The notes under the pieces: model-generated
The model's input: only the letters and a program-made list of their open reading frames with translations
What the model was told of the DNA's origin: nothing
The model's database searches: none
Made by a program: the position numbers and the translations under genes
Shown here: one piece after another, positions 53,736-63,222 of the stretch
Position numbering within the stretch: the stretch's first letter is position 1
Layout of the letters: each line of letters starts with the position of its first letter
NCBI GenBank assembly: GCA_023301465.1
Contig: JALZUQ010000038.1
Coordinates: forward strand, 1 to 64,000
Reading direction: 5' to 3'
Length of the DNA stretch: 64,000 bases
DNA from: Oligoflexales bacterium
Lineage (GTDB): Bacteria > Bdellovibrionota_B > Oligoflexia > Oligoflexales > JALZUQ01

Positions 53736-54720
53736 GCAAACACCTATACTGATGATTCACTTCCCCTTTCAATATAGGCGACTCGGAATTACACTGTGCT
53801 GTTTCCATAAAACAACGACCGTAAAACTTACACCCACTTGATTTGTCCTCAGGATCTCTAATAGTTCCCGGGATCGAGGAAAGTCTTTCTACCTTTTTAC
53901 CTACTTGAGGTGAAGCGGATATTAACCCCTTTGTATAAGGGTGTTTTGGTTGGCTAAATATTTGTGACGTATGACCGGCTTCCACAATACTGCCCGCATA
54001 CATAACAACTACTTTGTCTGCAATTTGCCGGACAAGAGCTAAATCATGGGTTACAAATAATATTCCCAAACCTCTTCGGGATTTAATTTCTAAAAGTAAA
54101 TCAAGAATTTCTGCTTGAACCGTAACATCTAAAGCTGTGGTTGGTTCATCAGCAATCAAAAGTTTTGGTTCACAAACAAGTGCTAATGCAAGCATAACTC
54201 TTTGACGCATCCCACCACTTAGTTCGTGTGGATATTGATCAAACCGCTTAGCTGGATCATTTATTTGTAACTCATCAAGTAAGGATAGGATTCTCTTACG
54301 AGCTTCTGAGGAGCTTAATTGTTTATGTATAATCAAATGCTCTTTTAGTTGATACCCAACTGTAAAAAGTGGGTTTAAAGCGACCATAGGCTCTTGAAAA
54401 GAAAAGCCAATTTGAGAGCCCCTTAATGACTCTATGGAGACTTTATCAAATGGCTTGCCAAGAAAAGAGTACCTACTCCAAGAGGAATTTATACCTTTTG
54501 GTAATAGTCCTATGAGGCTGAGCATTGATAAAGATTTTCCGCATCCAGACTCACCAACGACAGCAACTAATTCATTTGAGTGCACTTGAAAATCAACATT
54601 TTCTACTAAATATGTAGGTGAGGTACTTTTTGAATGTTTCTTAAAAACAGAAAGCCCGGATATCTCTAAAATAGAGTTTCCCGAGCTTTGTTTTTTAGTA
54701 TGACGATCGGTGTGAGGCAT
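53728..54720 (-). CDS. Peptide ABC transporter ATPase, OppD/DppD-like
   Basis: Walker A VGESGCGKS, Q-loop FSFQEPMVALNPL, signature LSGGMRQR, Walker B LLIADEPTTALD and H-loop VTHDLALVRQ are all intact. The C-terminal oligo-HPY zone (HPYTKGLISASPQVG...CKFYGRCFMETAQC) with its Cys cluster is typical of OppD/DppD, which in some members binds an Fe-S cluster. No permease, OppF or binding protein is near. It is followed by the SGNH gene in the same operon. Confidence 0.93.
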   Translation of the reverse strand: MPHTDRHTKKQSSGNSILEISGLSVFKKHSKSTSPTYLVENVDFQVHSNELVAVVGESGCGKSLSMLSLIGLLPKGINSSWSRYSFLGKPFDKVSIESLRGSQIGFSFQEPMVALNPLFTVGYQLKEHLIIHKQLSSSEARKRILSLLDELQINDPAKRFDQYPHELSGGMRQRVMLALALVCEPKLLIADEPTTALDVTVQAEILDLLLEIKSRRGLGILFVTHDLALVRQIADKVVVMYAGSIVEAGHTSQIFSQPKHPYTKGLISASPQVGKKVERLSSIPGTIRDPEDKSSGCKFYGRCFMETAQCNSESPILKGEVNHQYRCLHV

Positions 54721-54749
54721 ATTAGATAATTCTCACAAACTTCCGATGA

Positions 54750-55022
54750 TTATAAAACTGAAGCTTTCAGTTCTTTTCCAGGTCTAAAAACAGGCACTGT
54801 TCTAGCAGGAATCTGAATTTCTTCGCCAGTTTGAGGATTTCTTCCTACACGAGCTTTACGATCAGAAACAGTGAATGAACCGAATCCAACTAGCTTTACG
54901 CCTTCTTTTCTTTTGATGTTTTCTTTAACAGTGTTAACGAATGCATCAAGTGTTCTTTCAGTGTCTGCTTTTGTGTGTCCAGTGATTTTAGATATAGACT
55001 CAACTAATTCTGCCTTGTTCAT
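54750..55022 (-). CDS. hup: DNA-binding protein HU
   Basis: The histone-like HU/IHF fold is shown by MNKAELVESISKITG, VKLVGFGSFTV and the arm GRNPQTGEEIQIPARTVPVFRPGKELK. Length is 90 residues. The ATG at 55022 has GGAGG 4 nt upstream and a good promoter 28 bp further out. It shapes the nucleoid. The start is read divergently from the SurA-like gene. Confidence 0.97.
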   Translation of the reverse strand: MNKAELVESISKITGHTKADTERTLDAFVNTVKENIKRKEGVKLVGFGSFTVSDRKARVGRNPQTGEEIQIPARTVPVFRPGKELKASVL

Positions 55023-55056
55023 TTTGCCTCCAAAAATATTCTGCGTGCTTTTAAAA

Positions 55057-55085
55057 ATCTTCACAGGGTTTGTAATTAATGTCAA
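55057..55085 (-). promoter_or_regulatory. Promoter of the HU gene
   Basis: On the minus strand TTGACA (55080-55085) is followed after 17 bp by GAAGAT (55057-55062) with an extended -10 TG one base upstream. The predicted start is near 55050, giving a 28-nt leader. Confidence 0.6.
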
Positions 55086-55148
55086 ATACTTTTCAAAATT
55101 ATCAGGATATTATAGAATAACTGAACAAATATTAACTAGGTTCAACGC

Positions 55149-55679
55149 ATGAAATCTTTGCTTTTATTAAATTTGACATTTTTATTTCTTTTGTTTGAAA
55201 CTAATGTTTTTGCAAAAAAATTAAACGATCGCATCTTGTTTACAATTGGGAGTCAAGCTTACTCGCAGTATGAAATGCAGGCATACCTGCAAGTCAAACT
55301 GGCTGTTAGCAATAAACCACCTGTCTCATTTCGAAATAATTATGGTGAGTTATTTCATGTGTTTTTAGATGACATGATTATGTACAGTCAGTCTACAAAA
55401 ATTTTTGATGCAAGCTTTAATGAAAAACAAAAAAATAACGCCATCATTTCAAAAAAAATCTCTGTTCATAAAACATTTAGCGAGCCTCAACTTCATTTAA
55501 ACCTGCCTCAAGAAAAAACTCAAAACATATTAAATATCATTCAATCCATCGACTTATACAAAAAAACTCACAACAATAAAAACTCACAAGGTACATGGTT
55601 AAAGAGCCTCAAACAAAAAACTGACTTCCGTATCTTTAAAAACGCAACAACCTATAAACCCATCTCGATTTTAAAGTGA
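55149..55679 (+). CDS. Secreted protein, possibly SurA-N-like
   Basis: A signal peptide (KSLLLLNLTFLFLLFETNVFA) precedes a mature part of about 154 residues. DRILFTIGSQAYSQYEMQAYLQ resembles the first strand and helix of SurA-type chaperone N-domains (I-x-x-x-V-x-x-x-x-I-x-x-x-E-(L/M)). No PPIase domain is present. A chaperone-like role is a guess. Its stop overlaps the GTG of the GNAT gene. Confidence 0.6.
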   Translation: MKSLLLLNLTFLFLLFETNVFAKKLNDRILFTIGSQAYSQYEMQAYLQVKLAVSNKPPVSFRNNYGELFHVFLDDMIMYSQSTKIFDASFNEKQKNNAIISKKISVHKTFSEPQLHLNLPQEKTQNILNIIQSIDLYKKTHNNKNSQGTWLKSLKQKTDFRIFKNATTYKPISILK

Positions 55680-56131
55680 ATATCTCTGAAGAAAAAGTAA
55701 TATCTTCTGAATTGTATCTACACTTCAGTGAGCAAAAAGACTTTAAATTCTGGACAAAAGAAAGCATCAACAATTTTTTGGTGTCTAAAAACAACAGCCT
55801 ATGGGTACAAAGAAATCACAATGAAATAACTGGAATAGCTCTTTGGTCCTTTAACCCAGACCAGATAGAATTAATTTATATATTCACACACAAAAATCAT
55901 CGTAGACAACACATTGCATTAGATTTATTTCTTAACAGTCTATCAGAAATCACTAAACTATCGGTGAGTCCGCAACCACTTAAAGTTTTTCTTGAAGTCT
56001 CTGAACTCAACCATAAAGCTATAAAATTTTATGAAAAAATTGGCTTTAAAGTTTCACGCATAAGAAAAAACTACTATTCAGATAGAAGTAACGCATACGA
56101 AATGCACTTAGACTTAAGCAAGTTATTTTAA
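55676..56131 (+). CDS. GNAT acetyltransferase, RimI-like
   Basis: The acetyl-CoA loop is HRRQHIALDLFLNSL, and the C-terminal LEVSELNHKAIKFYEKIGFKVSRIRKNYY is the RimI-type ending with the N-(x)-A-(x)-x-FYEK-x-GF motif. N-terminal acetylation of a protein is the likely reaction by family. GTG start overlaps the upstream TGA. It converges with the SLC12-like transporter (4-bp overlap). Confidence 0.84.
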   Translation: MNISEEKVISSELYLHFSEQKDFKFWTKESINNFLVSKNNSLWVQRNHNEITGIALWSFNPDQIELIYIFTHKNHRRQHIALDLFLNSLSEITKLSVSPQPLKVFLEVSELNHKAIKFYEKIGFKVSRIRKNYYSDRSNAYEMHLDLSKLF

Positions 56132-58347
56132 TTTTGATCAAAAATAGCATTAAATTTTATTTCTTCTGCTGCAATAACAAAGGCCGTTGGCGGGAAATCT
56201 TTTGTTTTTCTTAGAATTTCCACATAGTAATTTGCATAATCGTTATCAGATTCTTCATCACCTTTTTGCCTCAACCCCAAAAACAACAAATCAGCTCCAG
56301 CAGAGTGCTCTTTAATACCTTCAAAAGGGCTTGAATTTACAATTGCGTTAAATGATGCATCTATATTGATTTTATCAAGATAGTTTTTTAAGTATACCTG
56401 AGCAGTTTCTTTTTCACTCTCATTCATTACAACTGTATTTAAGTTTAGTTTTGCTCCTGCCCACTCTGGAGATGTCTTAAGCATATAGCCAAGTGCAAGC
56501 ATAAGACTAGCATTTTGGCGTTCTCTTCCCCACCAAACATCTATGACACGCTGCCTTCGCACCCTTGTTGCTTCACCGGGATTATCACCTTGTCTTAAGA
56601 CCACTAAATTTTTCTGGAGTTTAACGATGTTGTCTATCAACCCACAAAATTTAATAAAATTTTCTTCTTTTTCTGTCTCGCCTAGAATAACAGTATTAGG
56701 GCTTAACGGTCCTAGACCATAGTGTTGAACCATTTGTTTTACACCGTCATTAATAGATTCTGCCGTTTTTACTTCTACGAGAGCAGGAACTTTTTTCTTG
56801 TTTAAATAATCGCGAATCGTAGCTTTCACACTATCCATTCTTTTTAGTTCAGGAGAATCTTTCGCAACAATTTTTGCAACTGTTAAAAAACCTTTCCCAT
56901 GGGTAATCGCATCTGCGAGTTGAATCAAGTGCCAACGAGTTTTTGGTGTACCACTGAACACAAGAAAAAATGGCCTCCAACTCTTTGCGTCTGCAAATTT
57001 AAACTCACTAAGCTTGTAAACTGATTGACGAGCCATCAACATAAGCATCCCACGTCTCATGTCACCCCAATGGGCCTGAAGTCTTCTTCTTTGCATAAAG
57101 TAATAGACGCAAACGGTTGCACTAATCGCCACTAAGGTTGCACCTGCTTCGATCATAAACATGATAGCAAAACAAGCTAGTGCACCTGATAGTGAAACGA
57201 TCCATGGTGTTTGAAACTGAGGTCTATAAGAAGGGTTGCCAATAACACCTTCCATACCTGCAATAAAATTTAACGCTCCATAGGACGTCAAAAAGAACAT
57301 TGACAATACTGGTGCAATTGCATTTAAATCGCCTAAGCAAATCCCTAAGGCCGCAACCACAAAAGTAATAATTGTTGCATTACGCGGAATGTCTGCTTCA
57401 CCAACACCTTTAGCTGCTACCCTAGGGACAACTCTATCCTTTGCCAAAGCTTGAAGAGTTCTGGGTGCTCCTAAAAGGGCTCCTAGTGCAGATGATAACG
57501 TCGCTCCCCAGACACCTAAAATGATGATAGGGCCATAATAACTTAGATCTTCCATAATCATTGGGTTGGTTTTTAAAACATCAAGGCTTGCTCTAGAACT
57601 GAATATAATAGGAATCATGATGTAGGCAATCAAACCTGTTACAACCGCAGCTAAAGTTCCTAGTGGCAATGATCTTCTCGGATCTTTAAGATCCCCAGAC
57701 ATTGAAATCCCGGCTTCAATCCCCGTTACAGCAGGAAAGAACACCGCAAACACCGTCCAAAAAGAAGCATCAGGAAGCAGCTTCGCATCAGGGCTTAAAA
57801 CAATTGGCCTTTCATGACCAATAAAAAAGCTCACCATGGCCAAGACAATAATCGTCAATATGAGGAACTGGACTTTAAGAGCAGCATCAGTTGAAAAAAA
57901 TGCTACTAATGCGATCAAGAATAAGAAAATCAAACCGATCATCATTTCGCTAAGGGGCAACCATTCAGGCATATAGTTCACCAACGATTCAGAAAAACCA
58001 GCTAAATAAAACGAAATACCAAGTGCTTGGGCAAGATATAACGGAAGACCAACTGCGGCTCCTGCTTCCATACCCAATGAACGAGAAATCATGTAGTATG
58101 CACCGCCACCCCCAACTTTCATGGAAGTCGCTGTTGCAGAAATAGATAGTGCAGTAACAAAAGTTATTGCTGTTGCTAGACAGACAATGACAATAGTCTT
58201 AAATAGACCCATATTCCCAACAACCCAACCGAGCCTGAGAAACATAATCACACCAAATATTGTTAAAATACTTGGAACATAAACACCTTGAAAAGTGCCA
58301 AAACCACGAGAATTTGATTTATTTTTTTGAGCATTAACGGATTGCAA
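56128..58347 (-). CDS. SLC12-like (cation-chloride cotransporter-type) permease
   Basis: The APC-superfamily core has about 12 helices, opening FGTFQGVYVPSILTIFGVIMFLRLGWVVG, the conserved SLC12 start, with GGGGAYYMISRSLG in helix 2-3 and GIEAGISMSGDLKDPRRSLPLGT in helix 6. The C-terminal cytosolic part (about 430-740) has a bacterial CCC-like alpha/beta domain (LNLNTVVMNESEKETAQVYLKNYL...GADLLFLGLRQ). Sodium, potassium or amino-acid transport cannot be told apart by eye. I chose the TTG at 58347, 5 nt after AAGGTAAGG; the frame runs to a GTG at 58389 without an SD. Confidence 0.85.
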   Translation of the reverse strand: MQSVNAQKNKSNSRGFGTFQGVYVPSILTIFGVIMFLRLGWVVGNMGLFKTIVIVCLATAITFVTALSISATATSMKVGGGGAYYMISRSLGMEAGAAVGLPLYLAQALGISFYLAGFSESLVNYMPEWLPLSEMMIGLIFLFLIALVAFFSTDAALKVQFLILTIIVLAMVSFFIGHERPIVLSPDAKLLPDASFWTVFAVFFPAVTGIEAGISMSGDLKDPRRSLPLGTLAAVVTGLIAYIMIPIIFSSRASLDVLKTNPMIMEDLSYYGPIIILGVWGATLSSALGALLGAPRTLQALAKDRVVPRVAAKGVGEADIPRNATIITFVVAALGICLGDLNAIAPVLSMFFLTSYGALNFIAGMEGVIGNPSYRPQFQTPWIVSLSGALACFAIMFMIEAGATLVAISATVCVYYFMQRRRLQAHWGDMRRGMLMLMARQSVYKLSEFKFADAKSWRPFFLVFSGTPKTRWHLIQLADAITHGKGFLTVAKIVAKDSPELKRMDSVKATIRDYLNKKKVPALVEVKTAESINDGVKQMVQHYGLGPLSPNTVILGETEKEENFIKFCGLIDNIVKLQKNLVVLRQGDNPGEATRVRRQRVIDVWWGRERQNASLMLALGYMLKTSPEWAGAKLNLNTVVMNESEKETAQVYLKNYLDKINIDASFNAIVNSSPFEGIKEHSAGADLLFLGLRQKGDEESDNDYANYYVEILRKTKDFPPTAFVIAAEEIKFNAIFDQN

Positions 58348-58593
58348 AAATACCTTACCTTCTACTAGAACATCAACATTTAAGAACACTGCATCTTAAT
58401 GATTATCGCAATTTATATCATATGTCGTAAATTGTAATTATAATTGGATTTTTAAAACTCATAATTTTAGTAATTTTACCTATTGAAGATAGTCATATAC
58501 CTTGTGGCACAACTTCTTCCGCCCGTAAAAGCATAAAAATATGGGATAATAAGTAAGTAACAAATAAAAAACCTAATATGATGAGGAGGAACG

Positions 58594-59622
58594 ATGCACA
58601 GTTATAAAAAACTGCCATGTAAATTATTTTTTTGCATTGTCGTTTTATGTCAAATGACAAATTGTGGAACTCAAAATGCAAACTCTGACATAAAAGTAAC
58701 AAATGGTTTTGTCACCACTCAAGAACCAGCAGTGACCATGCTACGTGACGGACAAGGCCGTGGATTTTGTACAGGAACGTTTGTAAACGATCAAACCATG
58801 ATCACTGCAGCACATTGCGTTTACTCTGGCACTAGGGGCTATGACTACCCTTATGTACAACAACCAAATGGAGTTTCCGTTAAAAGCGTGAATGCTTTTG
58901 TCGCCAATGAAACCATAAGACGAAGTGGAGTAATTGATTCTTACAGCAAGCAAATCGATCAACTAGAAGACAACTTATATTATAATTACGCATGTGACGA
59001 AAGCTCAGTAGGAGCTCAAAATATTATCCAACAAATGAATCAACTTGGTTCACTAGTTGGTAATACATTCAACGGAATGCAAACTTACGATTTAGCAGTA
59101 GTTGTGTTTCCAATCGGCACTGGAACCAATATGATATCGCAGGGAGGCAGGTACTTAAAAGTGATGACCACTCCCCCTGCCATCAACCAAAAAATCAAAC
59201 TTCTAGGCTATGGAAACTATAATAAATTACTTAAGACCCCAGCTAATAAATGTTACGAGACTGCCACTGGCGATGGTTTTGGGACAAAAAGATTTGGATA
59301 TAATGAAGTCAAAACTTCATCTCCATACCTAACAGCTGATGGGGTTTATTCAGCATCAACGGCAACTAAACTTGGATACCAACGAACAGTTCAATCATCT
59401 GTTGCTCAAGGTGATTCCGGCGGACCCATTATTGTATGTAAAGACTCAATCAATTGTGCTGGAGGTTTCTTCGGGGCGGTAAATTCTACTTCTAGTTTTG
59501 GTGGAAATAGCTGGGGAGACTTTACTGGTACTCCAACATATTCTGCAGAAAGTTTGCAGTTAATGAGAAGTGCCATTTCATGTGATTATAACCGTCGACC
59601 ATGTGCACCAAATTTCCTTTAA
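58594..59622 (+). CDS. Trypsin-like (S1) serine protease lipoprotein
   Basis: A signal sequence ends at Cys24 in the lipobox QMTNC, so it is a lipoprotein. The catalytic triad is His74 in TAAHC, Asp166 in TYDLAVV and Ser275 in GDSGGP. Eight Cys may form disulfides. A region of about 90 residues between His and Asp is longer than in trypsin. GAGGAGG stands 5 nt before the ATG. A rho-independent terminator follows the stop. Confidence 0.92.
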   Translation: MHSYKKLPCKLFFCIVVLCQMTNCGTQNANSDIKVTNGFVTTQEPAVTMLRDGQGRGFCTGTFVNDQTMITAAHCVYSGTRGYDYPYVQQPNGVSVKSVNAFVANETIRRSGVIDSYSKQIDQLEDNLYYNYACDESSVGAQNIIQQMNQLGSLVGNTFNGMQTYDLAVVVFPIGTGTNMISQGGRYLKVMTTPPAINQKIKLLGYGNYNKLLKTPANKCYETATGDGFGTKRFGYNEVKTSSPYLTADGVYSASTATKLGYQRTVQSSVAQGDSGGPIIVCKDSINCAGGFFGAVNSTSSFGGNSWGDFTGTPTYSAESLQLMRSAISCDYNRRPCAPNFL

Positions 59623-59639
59623 TTATTTGGTTTATAAAC

Positions 59640-59673
59640 AAAAAAGCCGCGAGAAAAATCTCGCGGCTTTTTT
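59640..59673. terminator. Bidirectional intrinsic terminator
   Basis: GCCGCGAGA (59646-59654) and TCTCGCGGC (59659-59667) form a 9-bp GC-rich stem with an AAAA loop, flanked by A6 and T6. It ends the protease gene on the plus strand and the 63-residue gene on the minus strand. Confidence 0.95.
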
Positions 59674-59691
59674 AGTAGATTGATCTTTATA

Positions 59692-59883
59692 TTAGAACGG
59701 CATTCTCATATAAAGATTAACTTTAGACTTTAATAAATCTCTCTCAACTTTTTGGACGTTAGCAGTTTTAACGCTTTCTGTATTAGCATGCTCAAACCCT
59801 GCCCTGACAACAACCTTGTTAGGTTTTTTTGAGATTGGATTTAAAGAGTTTAATTTTCCGTAAATTTTTTTTAATCCGTACAT
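59692..59883 (-). CDS. Small basic protein of unknown function
   Basis: The 63-residue product is Lys/Asn-rich with no membrane segment (YGLKKIYGKLNSLNPISKKP, VERDLLKSKVNLYMRMPF). GGAG lies 8 nt before the ATG, and the shared terminator is 18 bp past the stop, so the gene looks expressed. I recognise no family. Confidence 0.6.
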   Translation of the reverse strand: MYGLKKIYGKLNSLNPISKKPNKVVVRAGFEHANTESVKTANVQKVERDLLKSKVNLYMRMPF

Positions 59884-59974
59884 TTACAATGCTCCGTATT
59901 TTGCTTCTTTCATAACGTATGTCAATATGACTACTGCGTCTACACAAAATGACTTGCTATAATAAGCTAACCGG

Positions 59975-61714
59975 TCAGTCAAAGGCTCCGGCTTTCCATT
60001 TTCTTACATACTCATGATAAGCAGAAAGGCCCTTTCTTGCGAAAATCCACATTAAAGGGATATTTGCAAACAACATCACACCAGTACCAAACCCAGTTAA
60101 ATTATCTAACTCTGTGTCTCTAGTCACCAAACCGGCACAAGAAATTACCGTACAGCATAGAAACAACAACTTATAAGGGAGCACTGATCTTTCACCAAAC
60201 AGATAAACAGCACCTTGCTCGCCGTAGTAACCCCATGAAATGATCGTTGAAATTGCAAATAAAAAAGAGGCTAACGTAATGATCCAAGCACCTAAACCAT
60301 CAAATGTTAAATCAAATGCTAATGAAGTCAAAGTAGCACCCGGATAATTCACAAACACCCCAGACTTCTCAGAGAAGTCAATCATCTGATCAGCCTTTAC
60401 ACTAAAAGTATCCCATTTAGCAGCAAAGGTACCATCAGGATTTTCTATCACTTCTCCGTGTAGCCTATGAAGATTATTTCCAGTATCTGCATTGTTTCCA
60501 GCACTCACTACCGTAAAAACAGTTTGACCACGACGCCATGATTTTTCTAAATCACCAACCTTACGCTTACCCACCAAAACCGAAGGAGCATAATCAATAT
60601 TCGTCATAGAAGCATCACTTGTAGAAACTCGGCGAGATACTTCTTGAGGAGCATTTGATAAAAATGACTCTGGAGCCCTGTTCCAAGCACCAGATGATAA
60701 AATCACAAGTGCTGTAATCGTACAAACTACAATCGTATCAATGAATGGCTCCATTCCAGCAACAATACCCTCTCTTACTGGCTCGTCTGTTCTCGCAGCT
60801 GCGTGAGCAATAGGAGCAGAACCTTGCCCAGCTTCATTGGAAAATAACGCACGTTTCATTCCGAGTAAGAAAATATAACCCACACTTCCACCTAAAAAAG
60901 CACCTTGTGCTTCAGAAGGAGAAAAAGCTGATTTAAAGATAAGGACAAATAACTCAGGGATCATGTCGATCTTCGTGGCTAAAATTGCAATGGATGCTAC
61001 AAGATAAATCCCACACATAAACGGAACAAGTTTCCCTGCAAAAGAACCTATTTTTTGAATACCACCAATAATAACGATACCCGCAATAAGTGCGAGTGAA
61101 ATACCTGTCCAAATTTTTGGTACTCCAAAATATGACTCAGCTAATCCACCAACATTCCATGCCTGAAACATATTTCCACCAGTTACAGCCGAAATAATTA
61201 AAGTTACACAAAAAATCCCACCAACAATTTTACCTAATCTACCCATACCCATTTCTTCAAAACCTTTTGAAGCAACATACATTGGACCACCTAAAGGTCG
61301 CATAGGATTAGAAGTATCTCGGTAAAGCATGGTTTGAGTTACTTCGACTGATTTCAGTGCCATTCCAGCAAGACCTACAACCCAAATCCAAAAGACAGCT
61401 CCCGGCCCACCTAATGAAATGGCAATTGCAACACCACCGATATTTCCTAAACCAACGGTTGCAGATAATGCAGCTGATAAAGCTTGAAAGTGATTAATGG
61501 CTCCTGGGTCATCTTTTTTATCGAATTTACCTCTGAGAACTTGAATACCGTGAGTTAAGGCAACAATCGGCGAGAATTTTGTAGCAATCAGAAAGAATAT
61601 TCCTGTTCCTAAAATCGTAAACAAAACATAGTCATGCCATAAAATAGCATTCATACTACCAAGCCAACTATTAAGGCCGGCTGCAAAATTTTCAAAGACT
61701 GAGCTAGAGGACAT
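59975..61714 (-). CDS. Sodium:alanine symporter family protein (AgcS-like)
   Basis: The AGCS motifs are FQALSAALSATVGLGNIGGVAIAISLGGPGAVFWIWVVGLAGMALK, GGPMYVASKGFEEMG, KRALFSNEAGQGSAPIAHAAARTDEPVREG and SWGYYGEQGAVYLFG. It imports alanine or glycine with sodium through the inner membrane. An extra stretch of about 120 residues (about 338-460) between the helix ending VILSSGAW and TLTSLAF is not in typical 450-residue members and contains beta-like segments. ATG at 61714 has GGAG 6 nt upstream; the frame opens at 61726. Confidence 0.93.
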   Translation of the reverse strand: MSSSSVFENFAAGLNSWLGSMNAILWHDYVLFTILGTGIFFLIATKFSPIVALTHGIQVLRGKFDKKDDPGAINHFQALSAALSATVGLGNIGGVAIAISLGGPGAVFWIWVVGLAGMALKSVEVTQTMLYRDTSNPMRPLGGPMYVASKGFEEMGMGRLGKIVGGIFCVTLIISAVTGGNMFQAWNVGGLAESYFGVPKIWTGISLALIAGIVIIGGIQKIGSFAGKLVPFMCGIYLVASIAILATKIDMIPELFVLIFKSAFSPSEAQGAFLGGSVGYIFLLGMKRALFSNEAGQGSAPIAHAAARTDEPVREGIVAGMEPFIDTIVVCTITALVILSSGAWNRAPESFLSNAPQEVSRRVSTSDASMTNIDYAPSVLVGKRKVGDLEKSWRRGQTVFTVVSAGNNADTGNNLHRLHGEVIENPDGTFAAKWDTFSVKADQMIDFSEKSGVFVNYPGATLTSLAFDLTFDGLGAWIITLASFLFAISTIISWGYYGEQGAVYLFGERSVLPYKLLFLCCTVISCAGLVTRDTELDNLTGFGTGVMLFANIPLMWIFARKGLSAYHEYVRKWKAGAFD

Positions 61715-61920
61715 AAAGATCTCCATTGGTGGTTCAATATACTGTGGTAGACGCTTTCTACACTAAAACCAACAAACAGGTCAAAAAATTAGCTACTTTC
61801 AGCTTAAAACTTTGAAAAAACAGAGCTAACAATCTAATATTATTATTATTTTATATATAGCCCTACCCCCCAAACTATACTATAACCACTTACATAGATT
61901 GAAGAATGAAGGAGTTTACC

Positions 61921-63222
61921 ATGGAAGAAAAATCATTTTCTCGCTCAAAGACAGCTTATGAACAAGCCAAAAAACTGATGCCGGGTGGCGTAAACTCTCC
62001 TGTACGAGCTTTCCAAAGTGTCGGTGGCTCTCCACTCTTCATCTCAAAAGCAGACGGAACTTCACTATGGGATATCGACGGAAACCAATATACTGACTTT
62101 GTTGGTTCTTGGGGGCCTGCTATCTTGGGACACAATAATCCTAGCGTAAGAAAAGCCGTTCAAGAGGCCTGTGAAGGTGGATTAAGTTTTGGTGCTCCAA
62201 CCCTTAAAGAAACCACTCTCGCACAAGAGATTAGAGAAGCTGTTCCAAGCATGGAAAAACTCAGGCTTGTGAACTCAGGAACCGAAGCATGCATGTCTGC
62301 AATGCGGGTTGCTCGTGGATATACGAAAAAACCAGGGTTTATTAAATTTTCTGGCTGCTATCATGGGCATTGTGACTTCTATCTTGTAAAAGCTGGTTCT
62401 GGTGCACTAACATTCGGGTCTCCAAACTCTGGAGGCGTTCCTGCAAACATTGTCAAAGATACTCACTTAATTCCATACAATGACCCTCAAGCCCTAAAAG
62501 AGTGTATTGCTTCTCACTCTGACATAGGCACCATTATTTTAGAACCAATGATGGGTAACTGCGGATTTATCAAGCCTGAAACTGAGTTTTTAGAAACTAT
62601 CAGAGAGCTTCAATCAGAACATAATATTTGCATTATTTTTGATGAGGTCATGACAGGTTTTCGTGTAGCATTTGGTGGAGCTCAATCTATCTTAAATTTT
62701 AAGCCTGACCTTTCTACATTTGGCAAGGTAATCGGTGGAGGCATGCCCTTGGCTGCATATGGTGGCAACTCAAAGATAATGGCATGTGTTGCACCTGAAG
62801 GAGATGTATATCAAGCTGGGACACTCTCTGGAAATCCCATTGCAGTAACCGCTGGATTAGAAACCATCTCCCAACTAAAAAACAAAGACTATTTAGTTCT
62901 TGATCAACAAAGTAAAAAAATCTCAGAAGGAATGAAATCTATTGCTTCTGATTATAACCTTCCGATTCAAACGGATCACTGTGGTGGGATGTTTGGTTTC
63001 TTTTTTACTAAGCATCGAATTAATAATTATGAGACTTCTTCTCATCTTTCTACAAAAACTTATCAAAGATTCTTTCAATATATGCTTCAACATAATTTTT
63101 ATTTTGCACCGTCAGCATATGAAGCTTCTTTTTTATCGTTTTTACATACAAATCCACAAATTGAATTATTCTTAAAGCATTTTAAAAACTTTTGTGAATA
63201 TGAAATGGAACAATCTGTATGA
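61921..63222 (+). CDS. hemL: Glutamate-1-semialdehyde 2,1-aminomutase
   Basis: This PLP enzyme makes 5-aminolevulinate, the tetrapyrrole precursor. Motifs are MPGGVNSPVRAFQSVGG, DFVGSWGPAILGHNNP, RLVNSGTEACMSAMRVARGYT, KFSGCYHGHCDFYLVKAGSGALTFG, IIFDEVMTGFRVAFGGAQ and the Schiff-base Lys in STFGKVIGGGMPLAAYGG. Length is 433 residues. AAGGAG lies 6 nt before the ATG at 61921; the upstream ATG at 61906 is not supported. Its stop overlaps mqnA. Confidence 0.97.
   Translation: MEEKSFSRSKTAYEQAKKLMPGGVNSPVRAFQSVGGSPLFISKADGTSLWDIDGNQYTDFVGSWGPAILGHNNPSVRKAVQEACEGGLSFGAPTLKETTLAQEIREAVPSMEKLRLVNSGTEACMSAMRVARGYTKKPGFIKFSGCYHGHCDFYLVKAGSGALTFGSPNSGGVPANIVKDTHLIPYNDPQALKECIASHSDIGTIILEPMMGNCGFIKPETEFLETIRELQSEHNICIIFDEVMTGFRVAFGGAQSILNFKPDLSTFGKVIGGGMPLAAYGGNSKIMACVAPEGDVYQAGTLSGNPIAVTAGLETISQLKNKDYLVLDQQSKKISEGMKSIASDYNLPIQTDHCGGMFGFFFTKHRINNYETSSHLSTKTYQRFFQYMLQHNFYFAPSAYEASFLSFLHTNPQIELFLKHFKNFCEYEMEQSV

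Noticed and set aside
61830..61860. ATT-rich microsatellite before hemL as a phase-variable tract
   Set aside because: Too short and imperfect to support slippage control.
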